Shown one piece after another: positions 19,542-30,988 of a stretch of 64,000 nucleotides of DNA; positions within the stretch are counted from its first letter, which is position 1, and each line of letters starts with the position of its first letter. A program made the translations under genes and the position numbers. This DNA is from Myxococcales bacterium (lineage in GTDB: Bacteria > Myxococcota > Polyangia > Nannocystales > Nannocystaceae), in assembly GCA_016793465.1 (NCBI GenBank), contig JAEUJW010000039.1, positions 124,001 to 188,000 of the forward strand, in the 5' to 3' direction. The notes under the pieces were generated by a model. It was not told the DNA's origin. It worked only from the letters and a program-made list of their open reading frames with translations, and did no database searches.

Positions 19542-21136
19542 TTCAGGAGCCCCTTCTGCAGCTGCCCGGCCAGGCCGATGGCGAGGTCGGAGTAGAAGAA
19601 GAACACGACGGTGGCGAGCGCCGTGCAGCACAGCGCGATGACGATCGCGATCGGGGCCTCGCCGTGGTCGTGGTGGTCGTGCGCGTGGTTGTGGCCGTGG
19701 CCGGAGAAGTCCGGGTGGGTCTCGTCGCCGAACACGCCGTCGGCCGAGCTCTGGGCGTGGTGCGCGGCGCTCGCGGGCGACTTGAAGAACGCGCGGTAGA
19801 CGATCGGCAGGAAGTAGCCGGCGTTGAGCAGGGTGCTGAGGATGACCACGCCGACCACGAGGTGGTACTGGGTCTCCCAGGCGGCGGTCAGCAGGTACCA
19901 CTTCGAGATGAAGCCGGCCGTCGGCGGCAGGCCGATCATCGACAGCGCGCCGATGGTGAAGGCGCCCATGGTGAACGGCATCTTGCGGCCGATGCCGTCG
20001 AGCTCGCTGACCTCGGTCTTGTGCGCGGCGGTGTAGATCGAGCCCGCCGCGAAGAACAGCGTGATCTTGCCGAACGCGTGGGCGGCGATGTGCAGGGTCG
20101 CGGCCATCAGCGAGATCGGCGAGAGCAGGGCGGCGGCGATGATCACGTAGCTGAGCTGCGAGACCGTCGAGTAGGCCAGGCGCCGCTTGAGGTTGTCCTG
20201 GAACAGGGCGATGAACGAGGCGATCAGGATGGTCGCGCTGGCGATCCAGATCAGCCACTCGCCCTGCCCGTATTTAATTAGTGTGAGCGGGCCGAAGGTG
20301 TAGACGATGACCTTGACGACCGTGAACACGCCGGCCTTGACCACGGCGACGGCGTGCAGCAGGGCGCTGACCGGGGTCGGGGCGACCATCGCGGCGGGCA
20401 GCCAGCGGTGGATCGGCATGAGCGCGGCCTTGCCGATGCCGTACATGTAGAGGACAAAGAGGACGCCGAGGCCGGGGCCGGTGAGGCGACCGTCGGCCAA
20501 CGCTTTGGTGAACACGCCGCCGGGTTTGAAGGCCATCTCGCCGGTGAAGGCCCAGGTGGCGATGATGCCGGCGAGCAGCAGGCACACCGAGGTGGTGACG
20601 AGGATCCCGAGGTACGTGCGGGCGCTCCGCAGGGCCTCTGCGGTGCCCTTGTGCGCGACCAACGGGTAGGTGGTCAGCGTCAGCATCTCGTAGAACACGA
20701 ACATCGTGAACAGGTTGCCGGCGAACGCGAGGCCCATGACGCTGCTGATCGCCAGGGCGAAGCACACGTAGAAGCGGGTCTGGTGGTGCTCGCGGTTGCC
20801 GCGCATGTAGCCGATCGAGTAGATCGAGTTGAGGATCCACAGGCTGCTGGCGATCAGCGCGAACAGCATGCCGAGCGGCTCGACCTTCAGCTCGAGGAAC
20901 ACGCCGGGCAGGACCTCGGCGATGCGCAGCGGGCCGGCGATGTTGTAGATGGCCCAGAAGTCGGGCGAGAGCACCCGCGGGGCGATGCTGGCGACCACCG
21001 CGAGCAGGCTGCCGGCGGTCGCCAGAGTGACGGCCTCGCGGAGGTTGGGCCAGCGCCCGAGCAGGGCGATGGAGAACGCGCCGATCAGGGGGATGTAGAC
21101 CGCGAGCAGCGGCGGCGACACGTTGAGCTCGATCAC
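19538..21136 (-). CDS. Second MrpD/NuoLMN-like subunit with His-rich loop
   Basis: 532 residues from a GTG that overlaps the preceding stop (GTGA), with AGGAGGCG just upstream. About 14 membrane helices. Family motifs: FVFYEMLTLTTYPLV (TM5 Glu), PIHRWLPAAMVAPTPVSALL, HAVAVVKAGVF (TM8 Lys), QDNLKRRLAYSTVSQLSYVI and AAHAFGKITLFFAAGS. The end of the protein carries a very His-rich stretch (HGHNHAHDHHDHGE) before the last helix, an unusual feature that could bind divalent metal. By homology it is one of the ion-translocating channels of a multi-subunit cation/H+ antiporter. Confidence 0.88.
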   Translation of the reverse strand: MIELNVSPPLLAVYIPLIGAFSIALLGRWPNLREAVTLATAGSLLAVVASIAPRVLSPDFWAIYNIAGPLRIAEVLPGVFLELKVEPLGMLFALIASSLWILNSIYSIGYMRGNREHHQTRFYVCFALAISSVMGLAFAGNLFTMFVFYEMLTLTTYPLVAHKGTAEALRSARTYLGILVTTSVCLLLAGIIATWAFTGEMAFKPGGVFTKALADGRLTGPGLGVLFVLYMYGIGKAALMPIHRWLPAAMVAPTPVSALLHAVAVVKAGVFTVVKVIVYTFGPLTLIKYGQGEWLIWIASATILIASFIALFQDNLKRRLAYSTVSQLSYVIIAAALLSPISLMAATLHIAAHAFGKITLFFAAGSIYTAAHKTEVSELDGIGRKMPFTMGAFTIGALSMIGLPPTAGFISKWYLLTAAWETQYHLVVGVVILSTLLNAGYFLPIVYRAFFKSPASAAHHAQSSADGVFGDETHPDFSGHGHNHAHDHHDHGEAPIAIVIALCCTALATVVFFFYSDLAIGLAGQLQKGLLK

Positions 21137-22647
21137 GGGGCGCCTCCTGCGAGCAGGGCCTTGGCGGCGGTCGTGGCGATGCGGCTGGTGTCGGTGGCCT
21201 GGATGCCGAACCACACGCTGGCGCCGATCATGATCCACATGGGCACGAGCATCTGCAGCGGGGCCTCGGACACCGGCTTGGCGCCGGGGTCGGGCTCCTG
21301 GAAGTAGGCGGCCTCGACCACGCGCCAGGTGTAGACGACCGCGAGCAGCGAGCCGACCAGCACCACGCCGGCCAGCGGCCACATGTACGGGCGGTCGAGG
21401 CAGCCCTGCACGAGGTACCACTTGGAGATGAAGCCGGCGGTCAGCGGGAAGCCGATCAGGCCGAGGCCGCCGACCACGAACGCCGCCATGGTGAACGGCA
21501 TGCGCCGGCCGAGGCCGCGCACGGTCCGCAGGTCGGCCTTGCCGAAGCGGTAGGCCACGCAGCCGAGGGCCATGAACATGCCGCCCTTCATGGCCGCGTG
21601 GTTGAAGATGTGCAGCACCGAGCCGGTCACGCCGTTCTGGTTGGCGAGCGCGAAGCCGAGGATGATGTAGCCGAGCTGGCCGACCGACGAGTAGGCGAGC
21701 ATGCGCTTCAGGTTGGTCTGGCGCAGGGCGGTGACGCCGGTGACGAGGATGCCGACGCTGGCGCACAGCGCGAGCACCAGGGTCGTCGGCATGGTCACGA
21801 AGCTGAAGCTGACGCCGAAGATCGTGAACAGGAAGCGGAAGCCCATGTACACCGAGACCTTGGTGGCGGTCGCGGACAGCAGGGCGGACACGGCGGAGGG
21901 CGCGTAGGTGTAGGCCCGCGGCAGCCACATGTGCAGCGGGAACATGGCCATCTTCAGGCCGATGCCGACGACCAGGAAGGCGAAGGCGACCAGCACGGTG
22001 CGCGACTGCAGGATGCCGGGCACGCTGTGCAGGCGGTCGTGCATGTCCTGCATGTTGAGCGTGCCGGTGATCATCATCAGGTAGCCGATGCCGAGCAGGA
22101 TGAAGCTGGCGCCGACGGAGCCGAGGATGAGGTAGCGCAGGGCGGCAGTGAGGGCGCCGCGGTGCAGGTCCTTGCCCATGGCGATGAGGGCGTAGACGGT
22201 GAGCGAGGCGATCTCGAGCAGCACGTAGACGTTGAAGGCGTCGCCGGTGATGGTGATGCCGAGCATGCCGCACAGCGCGAGCACCCAGACCGCGTAGAAG
22301 AAGTTGACGCGGTCCTCGGGGATCTCCTTGGCGACGCTCTGGCGGGCGTACACGGTGGTCAGGAAGCCGGCGCCGGCGACGACCACGAGGATGAAGCTGT
22401 TGAGCGCGTCGACGCGGTACTCGATGCCCCACTGGCGCGGCCAGTTGCCGAGCTCGTACGAGACCATGCCGGTCTTCGACTGGAACACCTGCACGATCAG
22501 CTGCAGCGTCAGGTAGAACACGGCGCCGGTGAGCAGCGTGGCCCACGCCCACGGCTTCCAGCCCTTGCCGGTGAGGATCGTCAGGATGCCGCCGATCAGC
22601 GGGATGGTGACGATGAGGACCGGGGTGTTGGCGGCGACATCAAGCAT
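21133..22647 (-). CDS. mrpD: Mrp antiporter subunit D (MrpD/MnhD)
   Basis: 504 residues, the normal size for MrpD. About 14 membrane helices with YVLLEIASLTVYALIAMG (TM5 Glu), LPRAYTYAPSAVSALLSATA and TKVSVYMGFRFLF (TM7-8 Lys), RQTNLKRMLAYSSVGQLGYI and FNHAAMKGGMFMALG. MrpD is one of the two large ion-translocating subunits of the hetero-oligomeric Na+(K+)/H+ antiporter in the cytoplasmic membrane. The ATG overlaps the end of mrpC by 8 bp; its stop overlaps the GTG of the next D-like gene. Confidence 0.9.
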   Translation of the reverse strand: MLDVAANTPVLIVTIPLIGGILTILTGKGWKPWAWATLLTGAVFYLTLQLIVQVFQSKTGMVSYELGNWPRQWGIEYRVDALNSFILVVVAGAGFLTTVYARQSVAKEIPEDRVNFFYAVWVLALCGMLGITITGDAFNVYVLLEIASLTVYALIAMGKDLHRGALTAALRYLILGSVGASFILLGIGYLMMITGTLNMQDMHDRLHSVPGILQSRTVLVAFAFLVVGIGLKMAMFPLHMWLPRAYTYAPSAVSALLSATATKVSVYMGFRFLFTIFGVSFSFVTMPTTLVLALCASVGILVTGVTALRQTNLKRMLAYSSVGQLGYIILGFALANQNGVTGSVLHIFNHAAMKGGMFMALGCVAYRFGKADLRTVRGLGRRMPFTMAAFVVGGLGLIGFPLTAGFISKWYLVQGCLDRPYMWPLAGVVLVGSLLAVVYTWRVVEAAYFQEPDPGAKPVSEAPLQMLVPMWIMIGASVWFGIQATDTSRIATTAAKALLAGGAP

Positions 22648-23146
22648 GGTGGCCCCCGTGGCTGTGCTCGGCGTGGGCGGCGGCGCGGATGGCGGGGCCG
22701 GCCTCGGCCTCGGCCTCGTCGGCGGCGTCGAAGGCCTGGCCGGCGGCGTACTCGCCGAGGCGGTCGGCCTGGTCGAGCTCGTCGATCTCGTCGGCCTCGA
22801 TGGTGCCGTAGCGGCGCTTGATGTTGATGATCAGCGCGAGCGCGACGGCCAGCACGCTGACGCTGACGACGATGGCGGTCAGGATCAGCACGTGCGGCAG
22901 CGGGTTGTCGTAGGGGCCCTCGTACTTCTGGGCCCCGTCCTCGATGGTGTACCAGACCGGGGCGGTGCCGCCGTCGATCACGGCCATCGAGATGTAGTAG
23001 AGGAAGATGCCGGTCTGGAACAGGCCCAGCGCGATCGCCTGCTTGATCAAGTTCGGCTTGGCGATCACGCCGTAGAGGCCGATCATCATCAACAGGACGT
23101 AGATCCAGTAGTTGTAGATGCCGAACACGCTCGTGGTTGCGATCAT
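22640..23146 (-). CDS. mrpC: Mrp antiporter subunit C (MrpC/NuoK-like) with C-terminal extension
   Basis: 168 residues against about 110-120 in typical MrpC. Three membrane helices as in NuoK: YWIYVLLMMIGLYGVI, IKQAIALGLFQTGIFLYYIS (motif with conserved Gly/Thr), and the segment LPHVLILTAIVVSVSVLAVALAL with the PLPHVLILTAIVV signature of the family. The extra 50 residues are acidic/Ala-rich (IEADEIDELDQADRLGEY) and end in HSHGGHHA, a short His-rich tail. Start ATG overlaps the preceding stop as ATGA. Confidence 0.88.
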   Translation of the reverse strand: MIATTSVFGIYNYWIYVLLMMIGLYGVIAKPNLIKQAIALGLFQTGIFLYYISMAVIDGGTAPVWYTIEDGAQKYEGPYDNPLPHVLILTAIVVSVSVLAVALALIINIKRRYGTIEADEIDELDQADRLGEYAAGQAFDAADEAEAEAGPAIRAAAHAEHSHGGHHA

Positions 23147-24351
23147 TTGGACTGCTCTTCCGCGAGCTGGTTGAAGATCGTGAGCATGACCATGCTGACA
23201 GTGATGCCGACGCCGTACTCGACGAGCGTCATGCCGAGCGACTCGCCGTCGCCGGGGCTCAGCTTGTTGAAGGCGGAGTAGTCGAGGAACTTGCCGCCGA
23301 AGAACAGGCAGGCGGCGCCGGTCCCGGAGTAGATGAGCACGCCGAGGCCGGTGAGCTTGTCGGTGACCGGCGGCGGCAGCACGCGGTAGAGCGCGGGCCG
23401 GCCGAACACCAGGGCGAACAGGATGAACGCGCAGGCCAGCACGACGCCGCCCTGGAAGCCGCCGCCGGGGCCGAGCTCGCCATGCGTGATGACGTAGAAG
23501 CCGAACAGCAGGATGAAGGGGATCGACATCTTGGTGACGACCCGCAGGATGACCTGGTCGGTCATCGGCGCGCTCGGCTGGGCGTAGGACTCGCGCCGCG
23601 GGCGGCGCAGCAGCAGGATCAGCGAGACGCCGGCGGTGAAGATCACCGTGGTCTCGAACATCGTGTCGTAGCCGCGGTAGCCGGCGAGCAGCGAGGTCAC
23701 GCTGTTGGGGACGTGGCCGTTGAAGTCGTCGCGCGGGTGGAGGTGCGCGCCGGCCTCGTGGTGTTGCTCGTGGCCCGGGGTCAGGACCCTGGGCAGCGTG
23801 ATGCCCTTCTGGGCGATCAGCGACGTCTCGCGCCACGACGTGTCGGTCGGGTCCCTGGGGATGTCCTTCACCGCGCCGTTGAAGGTGCGGTAGGCGTAGG
23901 GGTCGAAGCCCTCGGGGGCCGGCTGCTTGCCGCGGGTCTGGTTCACGAAGCCGACCGTCTGCGACATCATCTCGGGCACGCGGTAGTGGTGGATCGGCGC
24001 CATCGGGTCGCCGAAGCGCGGCATGTCGAGCGTGCCGTAGACGAGGGCCGCGCCGGCGACCACGCAGGCGAGCGCGCCGCGCACGTGCAGGCGCTTCTTC
24101 AGCGGCTTCTCGGTGCGCGGGAGGTGCACGAGCGTGCCGATCAGGAGGATCGTGCTGATGCCGCCGCCGACCGCCGCCTCGGTGAAGGCGACGTCCATGG
24201 CGTGCATGTTGACCCACACGAGGGCCATCAGCAGGCTGTACACCGAGGTCAGCATGGCCGAGGCGTAGAGGCTCTTGACCTCGATGATGGCGACCGCGGT
24301 GGCGGTCACCAGCAGCAGGAGGAGGGTGTCGATGATGACGATCTCGGTCAC
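23143..24351 (-). CDS. DUF4040/MbhD-MrpB (MnhB) fusion subunit
   Basis: 402 residues from a GTG overlapping the mrpG stop (GTGA) after a CTGGAGGG ribosome site. The N-terminal part (about 1-75, LLLLLVTATAVAIIEVKSLY, NMHAMDVAFTEAAVGGG) matches the DUF4040/MbhD module normally at the C-terminus of MrpA. A roughly 110-residue hydrophilic region follows, then an MnhB domain (about 270-400) with HGELGPGGGFQGGVVLACAF, the MrpB hallmark, and ending VEYGVGITVSMVMLTIFNQLAEE. The canonical large NuoL-like half of MrpA is missing here; D-like genes downstream may replace it. Confidence 0.85.
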   Translation of the reverse strand: MTEIVIIDTLLLLLVTATAVAIIEVKSLYASAMLTSVYSLLMALVWVNMHAMDVAFTEAAVGGGISTILLIGTLVHLPRTEKPLKKRLHVRGALACVVAGAALVYGTLDMPRFGDPMAPIHHYRVPEMMSQTVGFVNQTRGKQPAPEGFDPYAYRTFNGAVKDIPRDPTDTSWRETSLIAQKGITLPRVLTPGHEQHHEAGAHLHPRDDFNGHVPNSVTSLLAGYRGYDTMFETTVIFTAGVSLILLLRRPRRESYAQPSAPMTDQVILRVVTKMSIPFILLFGFYVITHGELGPGGGFQGGVVLACAFILFALVFGRPALYRVLPPPVTDKLTGLGVLIYSGTGAACLFFGGKFLDYSAFNKLSPGDGESLGMTLVEYGVGITVSMVMLTIFNQLAEEQSK

Positions 24352-24713
24352 GACAGGCCCTCCAGGTCCTCGTCGCGCCCGCGCTCGGGGCGCTCGCGGG
24401 TCCACGGCTTCAGGCCGCTCAGGTGGGCGGCCTTGGTGATGGCGTGGGTCGCGGTCGGGGCGGCGATCAGGAGGATCATGCCGACCATGAGCAGCTTGAC
24501 GCGCACCAGCCAGCCGCCGGTGGGGTCGGCGCTGTCGGGGGTGACGAACACGAGGCCGACCAGGATGAGCAGCTGGGCCAGCGAGTCGGTCTTACCGGCG
24601 GTGTGGAGGCGGGTGTAGAAGTCGGGCATGCGCACGAGCCCGACCGAGCCGGTCAGGCTGACGATGCAGCCGAGCGCGAGCAGGACGGTGCAGACGATCT
24701 CGTTCCACTGCAT
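24348..24713 (-). CDS. mrpG: Mrp antiporter subunit G (MrpG/MnhG)
   Basis: 121 residues, normal length. Three membrane helices and the family motif GSVGLVRMPDFYTRLHTAGKTDSL are seen in parts: VGLVRMPDFYTRLHTAGKTD. It is a small integral-membrane subunit of the Mrp cation/proton antiporter. The C-terminus is charged (RERPERGRDEDLEG). The start is 1 nt after the mrpF stop. Confidence 0.92.
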   Translation of the reverse strand: MQWNEIVCTVLLALGCIVSLTGSVGLVRMPDFYTRLHTAGKTDSLAQLLILVGLVFVTPDSADPTGGWLVRVKLLMVGMILLIAAPTATHAITKAAHLSGLKPWTRERPERGRDEDLEGLS

Positions 24714-24714
24714 G

Positions 24715-24978
24715 TCAGCCTAGCCGCCCTTTCTCGGCGAACTTCAGGATCGCGACGGTGGTGATGAAGGTGACGAGGGCGTAGATGATCGCCATGTCGA
24801 TGAATTCGGGGCGCTTGCTGATGTAGCCGAGCAGCGTCACGAACAGGATGGTCTTGGTGCCGATCGCGTTGGTCGCGAGGATGCGGTCGTAGATCGTCGG
24901 CCCGGCGATGGCGCGGATGCCGACGATGAACAGCCCGACCAGCAGGGCCACGGCGGTGATGAGGTAGACCCAGGTCAC
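24715..24978 (-). CDS. mrpF: Mrp antiporter subunit F (MrpF/MnhF)
   Basis: 87 residues, normal length, GTG start 3 nt after the mrpE stop. Three membrane helices with the family motif GPTIYDRILATNAIGTKT between helices 1 and 2. MrpF is a small hydrophobic subunit required for antiport in Mrp complexes; it has been linked to bile-salt/Na+ efflux in other bacteria. Confidence 0.92.
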   Translation of the reverse strand: MTWVYLITAVALLVGLFIVGIRAIAGPTIYDRILATNAIGTKTILFVTLLGYISKRPEFIDMAIIYALVTFITTVAILKFAEKGRLG

Positions 24979-24981
24979 GCG

Positions 24982-25476
24982 CTATCCCTCCAATTCCTTG
25001 ACGTGGCGCTCCATGTCACCCTCGAGCAGGCCGTCGCCGGCCTCCTTGGTGAGGCAGTGGATGAGCAGGGTGTTGTCGCCGACGACCACCGTCACGGTGC
25101 CGGGCGTCAGGGTGATCGAGTTGGTGTAGGTGACCGTGACGAACGCGTGGCGGGTCGCGTAGGGGACCGGCGTCAGGCTCGGGTCGATCGGCAGCGGCGA
25201 GGCCCAGATCCGCTTGAACACGTCCCAGTTCGACAGGATCACCTGCCAGATCAGGTAGGGCGTGTAGAGGATGGCCCGCGGGTAAAACCGCGCGGGCACG
25301 CCCTCGTCGTCCAGCATCCCCATCCGGCTCTGCATCCAGACCACGAAGGTGATGCAAAGCACGCCGGCGGTGATGAGGAAGCTGTTGTGGAACTGCCCGG
25401 AGAGCAGCGCCCAGAAGACCGCCAACAACAGGGAGAGAAAGACGGCGGGTATCATCTGCTCCACGACGGTATCCAC
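24982..25476 (-). CDS. mrpE: Mrp antiporter subunit E (MrpE/MnhE)
   Basis: 164 residues, normal length, first gene of the operon. Two to three N-terminal membrane helices (FLSLLLAVFWALLSG, FLITAGVLCITFVVWMQS, LYTPYLIWQVILSNWDVFKR) are followed by the cytoplasmic domain with ANSITLTPGT-like TNSITLTPGTVTV and the ending HCLTKEAGDG...MERHVKELEG. Start is GTG 25476; an ATG at 25455 (after GTGGAG) is a plausible alternative that removes seven residues. The upstream TTCACA-N17-TACTAT would drive the whole run down to the MbtH gene. Confidence 0.92.
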   Translation of the reverse strand: MDTVVEQMIPAVFLSLLLAVFWALLSGQFHNSFLITAGVLCITFVVWMQSRMGMLDDEGVPARFYPRAILYTPYLIWQVILSNWDVFKRIWASPLPIDPSLTPVPYATRHAFVTVTYTNSITLTPGTVTVVVGDNTLLIHCLTKEAGDGLLEGDMERHVKELEG

Positions 25477-25491
25477 GTCTGGCGCAAACGG

Positions 25492-25520
25492 ATAGTAAAA
25501 AGATCGCGCCCGCGTGTGAA
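25492..25520 (-). promoter_or_regulatory. Sigma70-like promoter of the Mrp operon
   Basis: On the minus strand TTCACA (25520-25515) and TACTAT (25497-25492) are 17 bp apart. This is the best-matched promoter in the window. The -10 ends 15 nt before the GTG at 25476, so the leader is very short or absent. Confidence 0.5.
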
Positions 25521-25599
25521 CGCTGGTTTATCCGTGCGCCGCGGGGCGCGAGGGAGGCCGCGTCGCGGCGGTGAGATTCCGGCATACTCCCGGGCCCCG

Positions 25600-28173
<2,574 letters not shown>

Positions 28174-28220
28174 GGGCCCGGCGGACGTCTTGTGGGGTGA
28201 CGGCGGTTCGCGCGGCGGTG

Positions 28221-28226
28221 TAAGGT
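28221..28226 (+). promoter_or_regulatory. Start-proximal -10-like hexamer TAAGGT
   Basis: TAAGGT ends 6 nt before the ATG at 28233. GTGACG, a weak -35 match, lies about 18 bp upstream. Confidence 0.4.
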
Positions 28227-28232
28227 CCGCGG

Positions 28233-30923
28233 ATGGTCCGCAGGACAGGGGTCGCGGTCGCGGCGCTGCTGCTCGCCGGGGAGGCCAGAGGGGCGCCGCC
28301 GCCGCTGGTGCCGGGCGACGACGACGCCGAGACGCGGTCGATCTTGCGGGACGTCGATCGCACGCGCACCAACGTGGCCGGCGAGGCCGACGCGGCGGCG
28401 GTGGTCGCCAACCCGGCCAGCATGGGCTTCATGAGGGCCGTCGGCGGGGTGATCGAGGGCTCGTGGACGCGGCCCGAGGCGCGCCGGCGGGGCTCGGGCG
28501 TGGGGGCGTTCGTCGCGCTGCCGCTGTCGTTGAGGCTGTTCGGGCAGACGCTGGCGCAGAACTTCCTGGCGCTCGGCGTCGGCTACCAGCACCTGCGGCC
28601 GGCGAGGTACTGGCCCGCGAACGTCGGGCTGCTGGCCGCGCCGGCGCCGTCCTCGGTGGCGGTCGGGGCGAGCGGCGACCTGCCGTACCACAAGCTGACG
28701 TTCGCGCTGGCGGTGCCGCTGATGCGCTGGGTGCCGGGGCTGTCGGTGGGGCTGTCGTACTCGCGGCTGTGGTCGCGGCTCAACGCGTACGCCGACGACG
28801 TCAACCAGTTCGACGTGTCGGCGATCTGGCGGCCGCACCGGGCGGTGGCGGTCGGCGTGGCGGCGCGCGGGCTCAACACGCCGACGACCGGACCGGACGG
28901 CGAGAGCCTGGCGCCGTTGGCGATGGTGCAGCCGTTCGAGCTCGACCCGGAGGTCGCGGTGCGGCCGATCCGCGGCACGCGGGCGCTCGAGATCGCCGCC
29001 GGGGTCCGCATCACGCCGGTGACCCAGGGGTCGATCCGCTTCATCACTCCGCCGCTCCTGCCGCGCCTGCGCGTGGAGGCCGGCGGGCGCGGGGCGCGGG
29101 TGTTCGCCGAGGGCGAGCTGTTCGCCGGGCGCCACGCGGCGCCGTTCCTGTCGAACATGTGGCGAGTGACGGCCGGCGTCGAGGTCGACCTGGCCCACGT
29201 CGGCCTGGCGGCGGCGCCGGTGTTCTCGGGCTACTCGGGCGGCGGCGCGGTGGCGGCCGGCTTCGCGGGCAAGCTGCGGGTCTCGGCCGAGCGCTGGACG
29301 AGCGTGGCCGACGGCGTCGGCGAGGCGCTGCGGCTGCAGCTCGAGGACTTTAAAGGCGACCGCGGGATGTACCGCCTCGTCGAGGAGCTCGACCGATTGG
29401 GGCGGCAGCGCGGGGCGCTGGTGGTGCTCGAGCTCGAGGGGCTGCGCTACGGCTGGGCGCAGATCGAGGAGGTCCGCGAGGCGATGCTGCGGCTGCGCGC
29501 GCGCGGCGGGAAGGTGGTCGCGTACCTGCAGGGCGGGGGGATGAAGGACTACTTCCTGGCGGCGGCGGCCGACCGCATCGTCGCCCATCCGAACTCGCGG
29601 CTGTCGATCGTGGGGCTGCGCGTCGAGGTGTACTTCTTCGCCGACCTGCTGGAGAAGCTGGGGGCGAAGGCGGAGTTCGTGCGCATCGCCGAGTACAAGT
29701 CGCGGCCCGAGAGCTTCTCGGAGCGCACGAGCACGCCGCCGTCGGCGGAGCAGCGCACGCTGCTGATGAACGACACATGGAACCACCTCGTGCGGACGAT
29801 CGCGCGGGGCCGGCGGACCACGCCGGAGGCGGTGGCCGGGTGGATCGACGCGGCCCCGCACACGCCCGACGAGGCGCTGCGGCGCGGGCTCGTCGACGAG
29901 ATCGGCTACCCCGACGAGCTGGAGGCGCGGCTCGGCGACTGGCAGGCGCGCAAGGTGGCGCTGAAGGAGCGCGCGCGGCGACCGGCGCACGTGCAGGCGT
30001 ACGGGCCCGGGCCGGAGATAGCGGTGCTCCACCTCGAGGGCACGATGAGCGACGGAGACAGCCTCGAGGTGCCGATCGTCGGCGCCAAGCTGCTCGGCAG
30101 TCGGACGATCGTGAGGGAGATCCGGCGGCTGCGCGACGACCGACGGGTCAAGGCGGTGGTCGTGCGCATCGACAGCCCGGGCGGGTCGGTGGCCTGCGCC
30201 GACGCGATCGCGCGCGAGCTGGACCTGACGCGGGCGAAAAAGCCGGTGGTGATCTCGATGGGCAACGCGGCGGCGTCGGGCGGCTACTACGTGGCGACGG
30301 CGGGGCAGTACATCTTCAGCGACGCGCTGACGCGGACCGGCAGCATCGGGATCTTCCGCCCGAAGGTCGACCTGTCGGGCACGCTGAAGCTGCTCGGCGT
30401 CGGCGTGGACGAGGTCAGCATCGGCGCCAAGGCGGGGCTGTACTCGTGGCTGAAGCCGTACACGCCGGCGGAGCGGGAGGCCGCCCAGCGCGGGATCGAG
30501 GCCTCGTACAAGATCTTCCTCGATCGCGTGGCCCGGGCGCGGCGGATGACCCCGGACGCGGTCGACCGTCTGGCGCGGGGTCGGGTGTGGGCGGGCGTGC
30601 GGGCCCAGGAGATCGGGCTGGTCGACGAGTACGGCGGGCTGCGGGAGGCGATCCTGTATGCGCGTAAGCAGGCACAGCTATTTCCGGAGGACGGGGAGGT
30701 TCGGCACTATCCGCCGCCGGCCAACCTGGCCCAGCAGGTCGAGGCGCTGTTCGGGCTGAAGCTGCCCTCGCCGCTCGGCGGGGACGGGCAATCGGGGCTG
30801 CTGCACGGCGCGCTCGGCTCCGCGGGGCTGGTGTGGGTGCTGCGCCGCTTGCCCGCCAGCGTGTGGCTGATGGCAGGGCCGGAGCCGCTCGCGCTGTCGG
30901 ACGAGGTGGTGACGGTCGAGTGA
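28233..30923 (+). CDS. Signal peptide peptidase SppA fused to N-terminal beta-barrel-like domain
   Basis: 896 residues. A signal peptide (MVRRTGVAVAALLLAGEARG) is followed by a beta-rich domain (about 25-365) that begins with VVANPASMGFM, the 'NPA' motif seen at the start of FadL/PorV-like barrels, and has regularly spaced aromatic and Gly residues. Residues about 370-860 are a full-length, 67K-type SppA with two tandem domains: Lys in AEYKSRPESF (N-terminal domain) and Ser in NAAASGGYYVATAG (C-terminal domain) form the Ser-Lys dyad. SppA is normally anchored in the inner membrane; this fusion suggests attachment to the outer membrane. A paralogue lies at 39793-42579. Confidence 0.85.
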   Translation: MVRRTGVAVAALLLAGEARGAPPPLVPGDDDAETRSILRDVDRTRTNVAGEADAAAVVANPASMGFMRAVGGVIEGSWTRPEARRRGSGVGAFVALPLSLRLFGQTLAQNFLALGVGYQHLRPARYWPANVGLLAAPAPSSVAVGASGDLPYHKLTFALAVPLMRWVPGLSVGLSYSRLWSRLNAYADDVNQFDVSAIWRPHRAVAVGVAARGLNTPTTGPDGESLAPLAMVQPFELDPEVAVRPIRGTRALEIAAGVRITPVTQGSIRFITPPLLPRLRVEAGGRGARVFAEGELFAGRHAAPFLSNMWRVTAGVEVDLAHVGLAAAPVFSGYSGGGAVAAGFAGKLRVSAERWTSVADGVGEALRLQLEDFKGDRGMYRLVEELDRLGRQRGALVVLELEGLRYGWAQIEEVREAMLRLRARGGKVVAYLQGGGMKDYFLAAAADRIVAHPNSRLSIVGLRVEVYFFADLLEKLGAKAEFVRIAEYKSRPESFSERTSTPPSAEQRTLLMNDTWNHLVRTIARGRRTTPEAVAGWIDAAPHTPDEALRRGLVDEIGYPDELEARLGDWQARKVALKERARRPAHVQAYGPGPEIAVLHLEGTMSDGDSLEVPIVGAKLLGSRTIVREIRRLRDDRRVKAVVVRIDSPGGSVACADAIARELDLTRAKKPVVISMGNAAASGGYYVATAGQYIFSDALTRTGSIGIFRPKVDLSGTLKLLGVGVDEVSIGAKAGLYSWLKPYTPAEREAAQRGIEASYKIFLDRVARARRMTPDAVDRLARGRVWAGVRAQEIGLVDEYGGLREAILYARKQAQLFPEDGEVRHYPPPANLAQQVEALFGLKLPSPLGGDGQSGLLHGALGSAGLVWVLRRLPASVWLMAGPEPLALSDEVVTVE

Positions 30924-30988
30924 GGGCCCAAAGCCCCGGGTAATTCGGTACCCTTGCCGCTGGCACCGACAAGCCGCGAGGAGAACCG

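Noticed and set aside
19538..22552. A 1004-residue double D subunit
   Set aside because: The first half is MrpD in the wrong frame; coding character starts at the GTG 21136 after an SD.
22640..24217. A single large protein joining MrpB and MrpC
   Set aside because: The N-terminal two thirds are an off-frame of MrpB; the real mrpC starts at 23146 with an ATGA overlap.
25003..25599. Upstream extension of MutS2
   Set aside because: Antisense to mrpE and low-complexity; the MutS2 pattern begins at ATG 25600.
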